Assembly: GCA_035578005.1 (NCBI GenBank)
Contig: DATJYK010000162.1
Coordinates: forward strand, 1-64,000
DNA from: Gp13-AA77 sp035578005
GTDB taxonomy: Bacteria; Acidobacteriota; Terriglobia; UBA7540
Length of the DNA: 64,000 nucleotides
Direction of reading: 5' to 3'
A program made the translations under genes and the position numbers. Below are positions 1 through 9,333 of the stretch, piece after piece. The notes beneath the pieces were generated by a model. It saw nothing but the letters and a program-made list of their open reading frames with translations, searched no databases and was not told where the DNA came from. Positions within the stretch are counted from its first letter, which is position 1. Each line of letters begins with the position of its first letter.

Positions 1-384
1 TTAGCCTTGCTATTGGGACTGTTTGCCGGGCTCGCCTTGCTCTTGGCGGCAGTCGGCATCTATGGCGTGATCGCGTACTCCGTGGCCCAGCGGACGCACG
101 AGCTGGGCATCCGCATTGCCCTCGGAGCTGGGCGGCCCGACCTGCTCCGCATGGTGCTCGGTGAGGGACTGCGCATCGCCCTCGTCGGAGTTGTTGTAGG
201 CCTGGCCGGTGCCTGGGCTTTGAGTCGGTTCGTGAGCAGCCTGCTTTACGGCGTGCGGCCCAACGATCCGCTTACATTCGCCGCTGTTCCGTTGGTGCTG
301 ATCCTGGTGGCCCTGCTTGCCTGCTACATTCCGGCGCGGCGGGCTACGCAGGTAGATCCGATGGTGGCACTACGATACGAGTGA
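1..384 (+). CDS. ADOP-family permease, C-terminal fragment (cut by window edge)
   Basis: C-terminal FtsX/MacB-type membrane domain of an acidobacterial duplicated orphan permease; the start lies before the window. The visible ~127 residues contain a hydrophobic helix (LLGLFAGLALLLAAVGIYGV), the family motif HELGIRIALGAG, a second hydrophobic stretch, and the usual tail CYIPARRATQVDPMVALRYE. It is clearly paralogous to the next gene, whose end is almost the same. Such permeases resemble MacB membrane subunits without an ATPase; their substrate is unknown. The stop codon is followed directly by a heptamer repeat array. Family assignment is firm; function is not known. Confidence 0.9.
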   Translation, partial: LALLLGLFAGLALLLAAVGIYGVIAYSVAQRTHELGIRIALGAGRPDLLRMVLGEGLRIALVGVVVGLAGAWALSRFVSSLLYGVRPNDPLTFAAVPLVLILVALLACYIPARRATQVDPMVALRYE

Positions 385-387
385 AGC

Positions 388-487
388 TTTCAGCCGTCAG
401 CTCTCAGCAATCAGCCACCGCCGACCGAATGTTGGCGAGTTGAACTGAACGTCCGGTGCTGAAAGCTGATGGCTGATGGCTGACTGC
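388..487. repeat. Paired inverted heptamer arrays filling the ADOP-ADOP junction
   Basis: Left arm at about 388-416 is a run of degenerate 7-mers of the type TTTCAGC, CGTCAGC, TCTCAGC, AATCAGC. Right arm at about 458-487 is the inverted form (GCTGAAA, GCTGATG, GCTGATG, GCTGACT). A ~41-nt unique spacer lies between them. The arms can pair into a long imperfect hairpin. The left arm starts directly after the stop codon at 382-384, and the right arm ends just before the ribosome binding site of the next permease. Confidence 0.85.
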
Positions 488-499
488 TTGGAGCAAATA

Positions 500-3163
500 A
501 TGAATACTTTGATCCAGGACCTTCGCTACGGCCTCCGCGTGCTGGCCAAGGGCCCCGGCTTCACAGCGGTGGCTGTGATTACGCTCGCGCTGGGCATTGG
601 CGCCAGCACGGCAATTTTCAGCCTGATTGATGCCGTCATGTTCCGCTCGCTCCCGGTGCGCGACCCGTCCCGGCTCGTGGTGCTGAGCTGGACCGCGCAC
701 AAGGAGCCTCGCCGCAATGAGACCAGCTCTTTCGGTGATTGCGGGAGGTACGAGGGCGGCGACCAGAATCCTTCCGGGTGTTCGTTTCCAGAACCCTATT
801 ACGAGCTGGTTCGCGCGGAGAAGGACGTCTTCTCCGGAGCCACTGCCATTGCCGGCCCTGCCCACCTGGTGCTCACCGGAAACGGGACGGCGCGTATGGC
901 GCGCGGGGAACTCGTTTCCGGCGACTACTTCTCCACACTTGGCGTGGGCGCCGTGCTCGGCCGCGCGCTAGGGCCCGATGACGATACGCTTTCGGCCGCG
1001 CCGGCAATCGTCCTCAGCTATGCTTTCTGGCAGACCGCGTTCGGCGGCGACCGTTCAGTGGTGGGCCGAACCGTCTCGCTGAATTCCGTTCCTTTCACCA
1101 TCGTCGGAGTTGCGGATGCGAAGTTCACAAACCTCTCACCCGGGAAAACACAGGACCTCTTTCTTCCCATCTCCATGGTCGAACGCCTCAACATCGGGTG
1201 GGGAACGCACACCCGCAGTCTCAACAACTGGTGGCTGGTGATTCTGGCGCGCCTCAAGCCCGGCGTCACCCTTGAAAAGGCGCAAGCGGCCGCCAGCTTG
1301 ACCTTCCGCGACGAAATGTTGCACGGTGCCAAGCCGCTCTCGAAGCCGGAGGATAACCCGGCTATCGTTCTTTCTCCTGCGCAGACCGGGCTCAACGGCC
1401 AACGGCGCTTCTTCTCAAAGCCTCTCTACGTTCTGATGGCTGCCGTGGGTCTGCTGCTCCTGATCGCCTGCGCCAACGTTGCCGGACTACTGCTCGCGCG
1501 CGCCACCGGGCGGCAGAAGGAGATGGCCGTGCGCCTGGCGGTGGGCGCGGGCCGCGCCCGAATTGTGCGCCAGTTGCTTACCGAGAGCGTTGTACTCTCG
1601 CTCTCCGGCGGCATCCTGGGTGTGCTCTTCGCTTATTGGGGCGTGCATGCCATGACAGCAATGATCCTGGCTGACCCTGACCGGCCATTTCCTTTCATCG
1701 TTCAGCCGGACTGGCGCGTGCTGGGATTCACCATCTCGGTGGCGCTGCTCACGGGCATCCTCTTCGGGCTCGCGCCTGCGTTTCGAGGCACGCGCTTTGA
1801 TCTCACCCCGGCGCTCAAGGAGAATGCGCCAGCCATCCCATTCGGCGAGGGGCGCGTCGGCCGGCCGTTTCAACTCGGAAAGGCCCTCGTGGTGCTGCAA
1901 GTGGGGCTCTCGACAATCGCGCTCATCGGCGCGGGCTTGTTGGTGCGAACGCTTCGGAATCTGCGCGAAATCAATCCTGGCTTTGATGCGCGCAACATCC
2001 TGCTATTCGGCATTGACCCCACGTTGGCTAAGTATCAGGTGTCTCAGATTCAGAGTCTGTACCGTACCTTGCAGGATCAACTCGATGCACTGCCCGGCGT
2101 GACGTCAGTCAGCTACTCCTCCGACGCGCTGCTACAGGGCGGACTCTGGACCGAGGACGTTCACATCGAAGGTCAACCGGCAAAAAGCACCGTGGACGTT
2201 GACATGCTCGCCGCCGGGCCGAACTTCTTTGGGACCATGCGCATCCCTCTGATCGGAGGGCGCACATTCACGGCGGCCGATTTCGAGCAAGCGGAAAAGG
2301 CGGCAGAGGCCGACGCTGCTGCCAAGGCCAAGCCGCCCGCTGATTCCAACGCGCCCAAAGCCACGCCGAAACCGGCGGAAACCGCGCCCGCGGGCCCGCC
2401 CACTCCGATTCTTGTGAACCAGGCGTTCGCTCGGAAGTACTTCCCGGAACAGAATCCGCTGGGCAAGCGGCTGACCGAAGGCGACAGCTCGGATTCAAGC
2501 GGCGATTTAGCCCTCGACAGGCCCAAAACAAAAGCGTGGGAAATCGCCGGCGTAGTAGGCGACACCAAGTACAGCACACTCCGCCGCGAGGTACAGCCCG
2601 CGGCCTACGTGCCCGCCGTGGGCGGCGGTGTGTATTTCGAGCTGCGCACTGGGCCCGAACCCAGCTCGCTCATCCCGGCCGTTCGTGAGGTGGTGAAACG
2701 CGCCGACAGTAACTTGCCACTCTTCGAGATACGCACCCAGCAGGAGAGTATCGACGACCTGCTCACACAAGAACGGGTGATGGCGCGCCTTTCGAGTTTC
2801 TTTGGCGTGCTGGCGCTGGTGCTCGCCTGCGTGGGTCTGTACGGCCTGCTGGCTTACGAAGTTGCGCGCCGCACGCGCGAAGTAGGCATTCGCATGGCCC
2901 TGGGCGCCGAATGGGGTCACGTGGCCCGGCTCGTGGTGGTTGGGGGAATGAAGCTCGCTTCTGCGGGCGTAGTCGTGGGTATTGCGGGCGGGCTGGCGAT
3001 CACGCGCGTGCTATCGAGCCTGCTCTACGGCTTGAAGCCAACGGACGCACCTACATATTTGACGGTGGCGCTGCTGCTGGCCGTGGTGGCGCTTCTCGCT
3101 TGCTACGTTCCGGCACGCCGGGCAGCCAAGGTGGACCCGATGGTGGCGCTAAGGTATGAGTGA
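500..3163 (+). CDS. ADOP-family permease (MacB_PCD + two FtsX domains)
   Basis: Full-length acidobacterial duplicated orphan permease, about 887 residues. The start at 500 is preferred over an in-frame ATG at 476 because GGAG at 490-493 sits 6 nt upstream and the protein then opens with the family signature MNTLIQDLRYGLRVLAKGPG followed by a membrane helix. A periplasmic MacB_PCD-like region, a first FtsX domain (motif GRQKEMAVRLAVGAGRARIV), a second periplasmic part with an Ala/Pro/Lys-rich low-complexity insert (AAEADAAAKAKPPADSNAPK), and a second FtsX domain (REVGIRMALGA) follow, ending PMVALRYE. Inner-membrane protein, no ATPase gene adjacent. It follows a paralogue and precedes an NtrC/kinase pair, so it may be part of a two-component-controlled set; that is inference. 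Confidence 0.93.
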   Translation: MNTLIQDLRYGLRVLAKGPGFTAVAVITLALGIGASTAIFSLIDAVMFRSLPVRDPSRLVVLSWTAHKEPRRNETSSFGDCGRYEGGDQNPSGCSFPEPYYELVRAEKDVFSGATAIAGPAHLVLTGNGTARMARGELVSGDYFSTLGVGAVLGRALGPDDDTLSAAPAIVLSYAFWQTAFGGDRSVVGRTVSLNSVPFTIVGVADAKFTNLSPGKTQDLFLPISMVERLNIGWGTHTRSLNNWWLVILARLKPGVTLEKAQAAASLTFRDEMLHGAKPLSKPEDNPAIVLSPAQTGLNGQRRFFSKPLYVLMAAVGLLLLIACANVAGLLLARATGRQKEMAVRLAVGAGRARIVRQLLTESVVLSLSGGILGVLFAYWGVHAMTAMILADPDRPFPFIVQPDWRVLGFTISVALLTGILFGLAPAFRGTRFDLTPALKENAPAIPFGEGRVGRPFQLGKALVVLQVGLSTIALIGAGLLVRTLRNLREINPGFDARNILLFGIDPTLAKYQVSQIQSLYRTLQDQLDALPGVTSVSYSSDALLQGGLWTEDVHIEGQPAKSTVDVDMLAAGPNFFGTMRIPLIGGRTFTAADFEQAEKAAEADAAAKAKPPADSNAPKATPKPAETAPAGPPTPILVNQAFARKYFPEQNPLGKRLTEGDSSDSSGDLALDRPKTKAWEIAGVVGDTKYSTLRREVQPAAYVPAVGGGVYFELRTGPEPSSLIPAVREVVKRADSNLPLFEIRTQQESIDDLLTQERVMARLSSFFGVLALVLACVGLYGLLAYEVARRTREVGIRMALGAEWGHVARLVVVGGMKLASAGVVVGIAGGLAITRVLSSLLYGLKPTDAPTYLTVALLLAVVALLACYVPARRAAKVDPMVALRYE

Positions 3164-3165
3164 AG

Positions 3166-3548
3166 CTATCAGCAGTCAGCTTTCAGCCGTCAGCTCTCAG
3201 CTCGCCGATTTTGCTGACCGCCGATGGCTGTGGCTGAAGGGTGGCAACATTGAGGGACTTCAGAAACTTGAAGGTCTGGCAAAAAGCGTATCAGTTGACT
3301 CTGAACATTTACAAAGCTACCCGGACATTCCCGAGAGACGAGTTGTACGGCCTTACAAGCCAAACGCGTCGGGCTGCGGCTTCGGTGGCAGCGAATATCG
3401 CTGAGGGTTGCGGTCGAATGGGCGGCGCAGAATTTAGCCGCTTCCTCCAGATCGCGATGGGGTCAGCAAGCGAGTTGGAGTTTCACCTCCTCCTGGCGCA
3501 CGATCTGATGGCTGAAAGCTGAAAGCTGAAAGCTGACTGCTGAAAGCT
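3166..3548. repeat. Inverted heptamer arrays flanking the four-helix-bundle gene
   Basis: Left array at about 3166-3203 (units TATCAGC, AGTCAGC, TTTCAGC, CGTCAGC, TCTCAGC) begins directly after the stop codon of the second permease. Right array at about 3509-3548 (GCTGAAA repeated, then GCTGACT, GCTGAAA) runs over the stop codon of the small gene. The unit is the same family as at 388-487, where the spacer is only ~41 nt; here the spacer carries a gene. The arrangement resembles a cassette bounded by inverted repeats. Confidence 0.85.
3241..3522 (+). pseudogene. Four-helix-bundle protein (23S rRNA IVS/Avd-like), truncated
   Basis: A GTG start gives 93 residues matching the four-helix-bundle family found in 23S rRNA intervening sequences and related to the Avd accessory proteins of diversity-generating retroelements. 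Diagnostic pieces are FRNLKVWQKAYQLTLNIY, TFPRDELYGLTSQTRRAAAS, VAANIAEGCGR and EFSRFLQIAMGSASELEF. Family members are normally about 115-130 residues; this one stops at LLLAHDLMAES, where the right-hand heptamer array (GCTGAAA units) supplies the last codons and the stop, so most of helix 4 is missing. Its function in free-standing genes is unknown. It may still be translated, but loss of the last helix suggests decay. Family call is firm; the cassette interpretation is inferred. Confidence 0.8.
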
Positions 3549-3564
3549 CTGCTACAGTCAAACT

Positions 3565-4950
<1,386 letters not shown>

Positions 4951-4962
<12 letters not shown>

Positions 4963-5036
4963 TGAATTACGAATTATGAAGGTTGAACACTGACGAATCT
5001 TGTTCATTCATCATTCAGAATTCATCATTCATAATT
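4951..5036. repeat. Heptamer array pair (GATGAAT / ATTCATC) between regulator and kinase
   Basis: Left arm 4951-4980 consists of 7-mers GATGAAT, GATGAAT, TACGAAT, TATGAAG. Right arm about 5005-5036 is the inverted form (ATTCATC, ATTCAGA, ATTCATC, ATTCATA). It is AT-rich against a GC-rich background. The left arm provides the stop codon of the upstream regulator. An in-frame TTG at 4983 would extend the kinase through this repeat, but that extension reads as repeat-derived peptide and is not used here. Confidence 0.85.
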
Positions 5037-5045
5037 GTTCCGCCC

Positions 5046-6425
5046 ATGGAGATCGATCCCCTAGCACACGGCGGTGAATTCCAACGGCGGCGGCCGGAGG
5101 GCCCGCGGCTGTCCTTCGAAAATCACATTCTTCTCCTGGCCCTTGCCGGAGGAGCTCCCGCTTTAGCCCTGGCAATCGTTCTGCTCATTCGCGGGCATTA
5201 CTCGTCCCAAACCATCTGGACCTTCGGCGTGTTGCTGGGCCTGCTGTGGCTCGGTTTTGCATTCAGCGCCCGCAACCATCTTGTAATGCCGCTGCAGACG
5301 CTCTCCAACGTCCTGTCGGCCTTGCGCGAGGGCGATTACTCGTTGCGGGCACGCGGCTCCCGCAATGACGATTCCCTCGCCGAGCTTGTGCGCGAAGCCA
5401 ATGAGCTGGGCGAGACGCTGCGCAGTCAGCGGCTGGGCGCGCTCGAAGCCACTGCCCTGTTGCGCAAAGTGATGGAAGAGATCGACGTGGCCGTGTTCAC
5501 CTTTGACGGCGAGGGGCGCCTGCGCTTGATCAACCGCGCGGGCGAGCGCCTGCTGGCCCAGCCGGCGGAGCGCATTCTAGGCTCCACGGCCGCGGAGCTC
5601 GGACTGATGGGATGTCTCGACGCGCCCGCGCCCAGCATCCTCTCCATGACGTTCCCTGGCAGCGGCCACGGCGCCACGCGCTGGGGCGTGCATCGCAGCG
5701 CCTTTCGTGAGGGCGGGCGCCCCAACCGCTTGCTGGTGCTCTCAGATATGAGCCGGCCGCTGCGCGAGGAAGAGCTGCAGGCCTGGCAGCGGCTGGTGCG
5801 GGTGATCGGCCACGAGCTGAACAATTCCCTCGCGCCCATCTCGTCCGTAGCCGCGAGCCTCCAGAGCCTGCTGGCGCGCGACCCGCAGCCCGCCGACTGG
5901 CGTGACGATATGCGGGAGGGCTTGCGCATCATTGCAGGACGCTCCGAAGCCCTGGCGCGCTTCATGGAGAGCTACGCGCGCCTGGCGCGCCTGCCCAAAC
6001 CCCGGCTGGCGCCGCTGGACGCCGGCGCCTGGATCCGGCGCGTGGCTACGCTTGAGATTCGCATGAAGATCGTCGTGGAACCGGGTCCCGAGATCACCGT
6101 CATGGCCGACGGGGACCAGCTCGATCAGCTTCTCATCAACATTATGCGGAACGCGGTGGACGCGGCGCTCGAAACCGGCGGCGGCGTTACCGCCGGCTGG
6201 GAACGCAATGCGACCCACCTCGAGGTTTGGGTGCGCGACGACGGACCCGGTCTCGCCAATACCACCAACCTTTTTGTTCCGTTCTTCACCACTAAATCCG
6301 GCGGCTCGGGGATCGGGCTGGTACTCAGCCGCCAGATTGCCGAAGCCCACGGCGGAACGCTTACCCTGAACAACCGCCGCGACCACACCGGATGCGAAGC
6401 GCGCTTGCAGTTACCGCTCGGCTAG
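5046..6425 (+). CDS. NtrB/NtrY-like sensor histidine kinase
   Basis: About 459 residues from ATG 5046. Two N-terminal membrane helices (around 23-47 and 55-80) with little periplasmic sequence between them, a HAMP-like linker, a PAS domain at about 130-230 (VAVFTFDGEGRLRLINRAG), a HisKA H-box with phospho-acceptor H256 (HELNNSLAPISS), and a HATPase domain with N-box NIMRNAVDAALE, G1 DDGPGLAN, F-box FVPFFTTK and G2 SGIGLVLSRQIAEAHGG. It probably phosphorylates the preceding NtrC-type regulator; both are cotranscribed, with a heptamer array in between. Start chosen because upstream in-frame sequence is repeat. Signal unknown. Confidence 0.92.
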   Translation: MEIDPLAHGGEFQRRRPEGPRLSFENHILLLALAGGAPALALAIVLLIRGHYSSQTIWTFGVLLGLLWLGFAFSARNHLVMPLQTLSNVLSALREGDYSLRARGSRNDDSLAELVREANELGETLRSQRLGALEATALLRKVMEEIDVAVFTFDGEGRLRLINRAGERLLAQPAERILGSTAAELGLMGCLDAPAPSILSMTFPGSGHGATRWGVHRSAFREGGRPNRLLVLSDMSRPLREEELQAWQRLVRVIGHELNNSLAPISSVAASLQSLLARDPQPADWRDDMREGLRIIAGRSEALARFMESYARLARLPKPRLAPLDAGAWIRRVATLEIRMKIVVEPGPEITVMADGDQLDQLLINIMRNAVDAALETGGGVTAGWERNATHLEVWVRDDGPGLANTTNLFVPFFTTKSGGSGIGLVLSRQIAEAHGGTLTLNNRRDHTGCEARLQLPLG

Positions 6426-6427
6426 CG

Positions 6428-6518
6428 ATGGCCTGTAGGGGTAGGGCTTGCCCTACCCTCAGTTTCCGAGGTGAGCCCTTCGAAAAAGGGTAGGGCAAGC
6501 CCTACCCCTACAGGCCAT
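6428..6518. repeat. Perfect 32-bp inverted repeat, nested palindrome
   Basis: Arms 6428-6459 and 6487-6518 are perfect reverse complements separated by 27 nt. Each arm is itself nearly palindromic around the core GGGTAGGGCTTGCCCTACCC, so a cruciform is possible. It lies 3 nt after the kinase stop and could end transcription, but it lacks a T-tract. It looks like a small dispersed palindromic element. Confidence 0.85.
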
Positions 6519-6582
6519 TTCCGTGCTGGGGAAGCCACCCTTGTTCATCCCGCGGCTGCGGTAAACATTCGGTAAGCATCGT

Positions 6583-6611
6583 TTGACACCCCGCTGGCGC
6601 GGCGATACTCT
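6583..6611 (+). promoter_or_regulatory. Possible sigma-70-type promoter
   Basis: TTGACA at 6583-6588, a 17-nt spacer, and TACTCT at 6606-6611. It would drive the signal-peptide remnant just downstream and possibly the GloVer gene. Sequence match only; acidobacterial promoter preferences are not known to me. Confidence 0.3.
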
Positions 6612-6654
6612 CGCTTTGTCTAAGTCCGGGGGCCGGACGATTCATTTACAAAGT

Positions 6655-6759
6655 CTGAGGGGATTCACGAGAAAGGAATCAGTGCTTTCGCTCGCGGGAG
6701 TCGTGCTGTCTCTGCCAGCCGCGGCGAGAGTTCGGGCCCAGGCATTGATGCAGCGTTGA
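6655..6759 (+). pseudogene. Possible signal-peptide remnant of a secreted protein
   Basis: A short open stretch reads LRGFTRKESVLSLAGVVLSL then PAAARVRAQALMQR and stops. It has the basic, hydrophobic and Ala-X-Ala-like layout of an export signal, with a possible GTG start at 6682 behind AAGGAA. No mature protein follows, because the sequence runs into the palindromic element at 6828-6971. It may be the amputated 5' end of a gene like the GloVer gene that follows. Weak evidence. Confidence 0.25.
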
Positions 6760-6827
6760 CGGTTTTTCACCCCGGTTTACGCAGTTATTAAGTGAAGGCC
6801 AAGTGGCGGGCAGAGGTTCCCGCTTCC

Positions 6828-6971
6828 GGCGCAGCTTTGGAGTGCGGCAGCTTGCTGCCGCTTTCGTCTCGCCAGCTCGCTCGCGGCCCGCGGGGCTTTC
6901 GAGGGCAGGAGCCGGCCAGCAAGCTGGCCTCACCAAAGCGGCAGCAAGCTGCCGCACTCCAAAGCTGCGCC
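6828..6971. repeat. 37-bp perfect inverted repeat, MITE-like palindromic element
   Basis: Arms 6828-6864 and 6935-6971 are perfect reverse complements (GGCGCAGCTTTGGAGTGCGG at the outer end) and the match extends outward with one bulge. The core GCGGCAGCTTGCTGCCGC is a palindrome inside each arm, and another short palindrome (GGCCAGCAAGCTGGCC) lies in the loop. No transposase is present. It looks like a non-autonomous dispersed element. Confidence 0.8.
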
Positions 6972-7116
6972 GAAGCGGGGATGGCAAATATCCGACTGAC
7001 GTTGCAACGGGTGGGGCTGAAAAGCCTCGCCCTCGTGAGAGCCATGGACAATGGCGCTGATCACGAAACCGAGCACTAGCTGACGAATCTCACACACGCA
7101 AAGGAGGAGGACTGCA

Positions 7117-8658
7117 ATGACGAAACTTCGAACTCTCGCGCTGTTCAGTTCACTGGCCCGGCGCGTCGGGAACGGACGCTGGGCAAGCACACTAGGATGG
7201 GGGCGAACGGCCTTCGCGGCCGTACTGCTTTGTTCCGCCACCGCGACCGTCACGTCGGGCCAGACGTTCAAGAGTTTGCTGAGCTTCGATGAGACCGACG
7301 GATATAGGCCCATGGCGGGACTGACGCAAGCCACTAATGGGAATTTCTACGGGACGACCGAAGATGGCGGGACCTGTACCGCGGACTCTTACGGTTGTGG
7401 AACGGTGTTCGAGATCACGTCGACGGGCAAGCTGACCACGCTCTACAACTTCTGTCAGCAGATAGACTGTACTGACGGGTGGTATCCGGAAGGGGGCCTG
7501 ATTCAGGCCAACGACGGAAACTTTTACGGAACCACCTACTTGGGCGGGTCGGGTGCTTCCTGCGGTGCCGGTGGAGGCTGCGGAACGATCTTCAAAATCA
7601 CACCAGCTGGCGAGCTGACCACGCTTTACAGCTTTTGCCAGCTAGCGAACTGCGCTGACGGATTGCTTCCGGCGGCTGGGCTGGTTCAAGCCACCAACGG
7701 GAACTTCTACGGGACAACAACGGATGGGGGCGCAGGGGCGGACGCGATCGGCACGGTCTTTGAAATCACACCGGCAGGCAAGCTCACCACGCTCCACACC
7801 TTCAATGACGTTGTGGGTCAGGAGGGGCTAAGTCCAGCCGCGGCGCTGGTTCAAGCGACCAATGGGAACTTTTACGGGACAACCTCGGCGGGCACAGGCA
7901 GCAGCGGCGCTACGGTTTTCGCAATTACACCCGCAGGCAAGCTGACTACGGTCCACATCTTTGACGGCACTGACGGTAGTGAGCCTATGGCGGCATTGAT
8001 TCAAGCCACGGACGGGAACTTCTACGGGACGGCCGCTTACGGGGGCACTGGCGATTCGGGGGGCACAGTCTTCAAAATGACACCCACCGGCAAGCTGACC
8101 ACGCTCTACAACTTCTGCCAGCAAGAGGGCTGCCCTGACGGGAGGAACCCTTACGGGGGGCTGGTTCAAGCCACCGACGGAAACTTCTACGGGACAACCT
8201 ACACGGGCGGGGCCAACGGCTGGGGCGCGGTCTTCAAAATCACGCCGGCAGGTAAGCTAACTACGGTACACAGCTTCGACCTAAGTGACGGGTCGTATCC
8301 AACGGCAGGGCCGATTCAAGCCACCAATGGGACCCTGTATGGGACAACCTATCAGGGCGGGTCCAGCGGCAACTGCGAAGGCGGCTGCGGCACGGTCTTT
8401 GCCCTTTCGGTCGGGCTGGGACCGTTCGTGGAAACGCGACCCACTTCGGGTAAGGTGGGTGCGAAGGTCATCATCCTAGGGAACAATTTGACAGGGTCCA
8501 CCGACGTCACGTTCAACGGCACGGAGGCCACGTTTACGGTTGTCTCAAGCACTGAAATCAGGACTACGGTACCGAGCGACGCCAGCACCGGGAACGTCCA
8601 GGTGACTACGCCTTCAGCGACGCTGGCGAGCAACGTCTCCTTTCACGTAGCGCCGTAG
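7117..8658 (+). CDS. GloVer tandem-repeat secreted protein with C-terminal IPT/TIG domain
   Basis: 513 residues; strong ribosome binding site AGGAGGAGG at 7102-7110, 6 nt before ATG. An N-terminal export signal (hydrophobic stretch FAAVLLCSATATV) is followed by seven tandem units of about 50-60 residues, each with the signature QATNGNFYGTT...GTVFEITPAGKLTTLYNF typical of the choice-of-anchor GloVer repeat (beta-propeller-like). Some units carry Cys pairs (CGAGGGCG). The last ~80 residues form an IPT/TIG immunoglobulin-like domain (PTSGKVGAKVIILGNNLTGS). Secreted or surface protein of unknown role. The units are very similar at DNA level, so copy number could change by recombination. Its end overlaps the antisense toxin remnant. 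Confidence 0.9.
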   Translation: MTKLRTLALFSSLARRVGNGRWASTLGWGRTAFAAVLLCSATATVTSGQTFKSLLSFDETDGYRPMAGLTQATNGNFYGTTEDGGTCTADSYGCGTVFEITSTGKLTTLYNFCQQIDCTDGWYPEGGLIQANDGNFYGTTYLGGSGASCGAGGGCGTIFKITPAGELTTLYSFCQLANCADGLLPAAGLVQATNGNFYGTTTDGGAGADAIGTVFEITPAGKLTTLHTFNDVVGQEGLSPAAALVQATNGNFYGTTSAGTGSSGATVFAITPAGKLTTVHIFDGTDGSEPMAALIQATDGNFYGTAAYGGTGDSGGTVFKMTPTGKLTTLYNFCQQEGCPDGRNPYGGLVQATDGNFYGTTYTGGANGWGAVFKITPAGKLTTVHSFDLSDGSYPTAGPIQATNGTLYGTTYQGGSSGNCEGGCGTVFALSVGLGPFVETRPTSGKVGAKVIILGNNLTGSTDVTFNGTEATFTVVSSTEIRTTVPSDASTGNVQVTTPSATLASNVSFHVAP

Positions 8659-8836
8659 CCCTCGCGATGCGAGCCAGAGTAGCGTGTCCCGCCGCGAGCA
8701 GCAAGACCTCAGCGTCCTTCAGGCGGCGCAATCCAGCAGCGTGAGCCGTCAGGAAGTCGACGGAGGGCTCTCGGCGCAGAACTTCGCTCGCGATGGCTTT
8801 GTTGAGATCGGCGTCAGCGAGGAACCGAACCTTCAT
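8606..8836 (-). pseudogene. DUF5615 PIN-like toxin, 3' truncated
   Basis: The start MKVRFLADADLNKAIASEVL then LRREPSVDFLTAHAAGLRRL and KDAEVLLLAA match the N-terminal half of DUF5615 PIN-like RNases, including the first acidic residues. Members are usually about 110-120 residues and continue with a T(H/R)D-type acidic motif; here the reading frame degenerates after AEVLLLAAGHATLA and runs into the end of the convergent GloVer gene, stopping at 76 residues. Its start overlaps the stop of the DUF433 gene by 4 nt (ATGA). Probably an inactivated toxin. Recognition of the family is good; inactivity is inferred. Confidence 0.65.
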
Positions 8837-9153
8837 GAGGGACGGGCCGTGAGCAGCTCATCCCGCGCCCCCATCAGCCGCTCGCGAGGATCGGCTGGCA
8901 GCGGCTCGGCGTTGCGCCTTCCTTCCGCCCACTTCTCATTTTGGCGAGCCAGGTAGGCATCCACTTCAGCCTGGTTTGCGAGGTAGTACGCGATGGCGCC
9001 GTAAACCTCTTCGAGCCGAAGCAATTCGAAATTCTGGCAGATCGTCTCAGGAGATTCGCCGCGGCGGAATGCGTGGACGATGGAGTCCAGCGAGATCCGA
9101 GTTCCGGCAACATAATAGCTGCCGTCCCGCTCTTCGATGTATTCCTTTGCCAT
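8833..9153 (-). CDS. DUF433-domain antitoxin-like protein
   Basis: 106 residues. The core YYVAGTRISLDSIVHAFRRG, ESPETICQNFELLRLEEVYG and AIAYYLANQAEVDAYL matches DUF433 (a winged-helix-like domain) proteins, which commonly pair with DUF5615 PIN-like toxins. It would act as cytoplasmic antitoxin and autorepressor. The last ~30 residues (after NEKWAEG) are less conserved. It is translationally coupled to the downstream toxin through an ATGA overlap. Because the toxin looks truncated, this may be an orphan antitoxin. Confidence 0.8.
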   Translation of the reverse strand: MAKEYIEERDGSYYVAGTRISLDSIVHAFRRGESPETICQNFELLRLEEVYGAIAYYLANQAEVDAYLARQNEKWAEGRRNAEPLPADPRERLMGARDELLTARPS

Positions 9154-9333
9154 GCTTTCTTTATTTTACAGCAGCGGGTGGCGCCCACGTCTTTTTTTTG
9201 AGGTATGTCCCTTAGGGTCCCTGGCCCGCGAAACTTCATGAAAATGCTAAGTTGTTTATTTTCGGCGTCGGCGTATTTCCTCACGTAGCATTTTCGACCC
9301 GGCGACACTGGGTTTCTCAAGGCACGCAGCGAA

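Noticed and set aside
6428..6518. Rho-independent terminator for the kinase gene
   Set aside because: Stem is strong but no T-tract follows on either strand; nested palindromic structure fits a dispersed element better.
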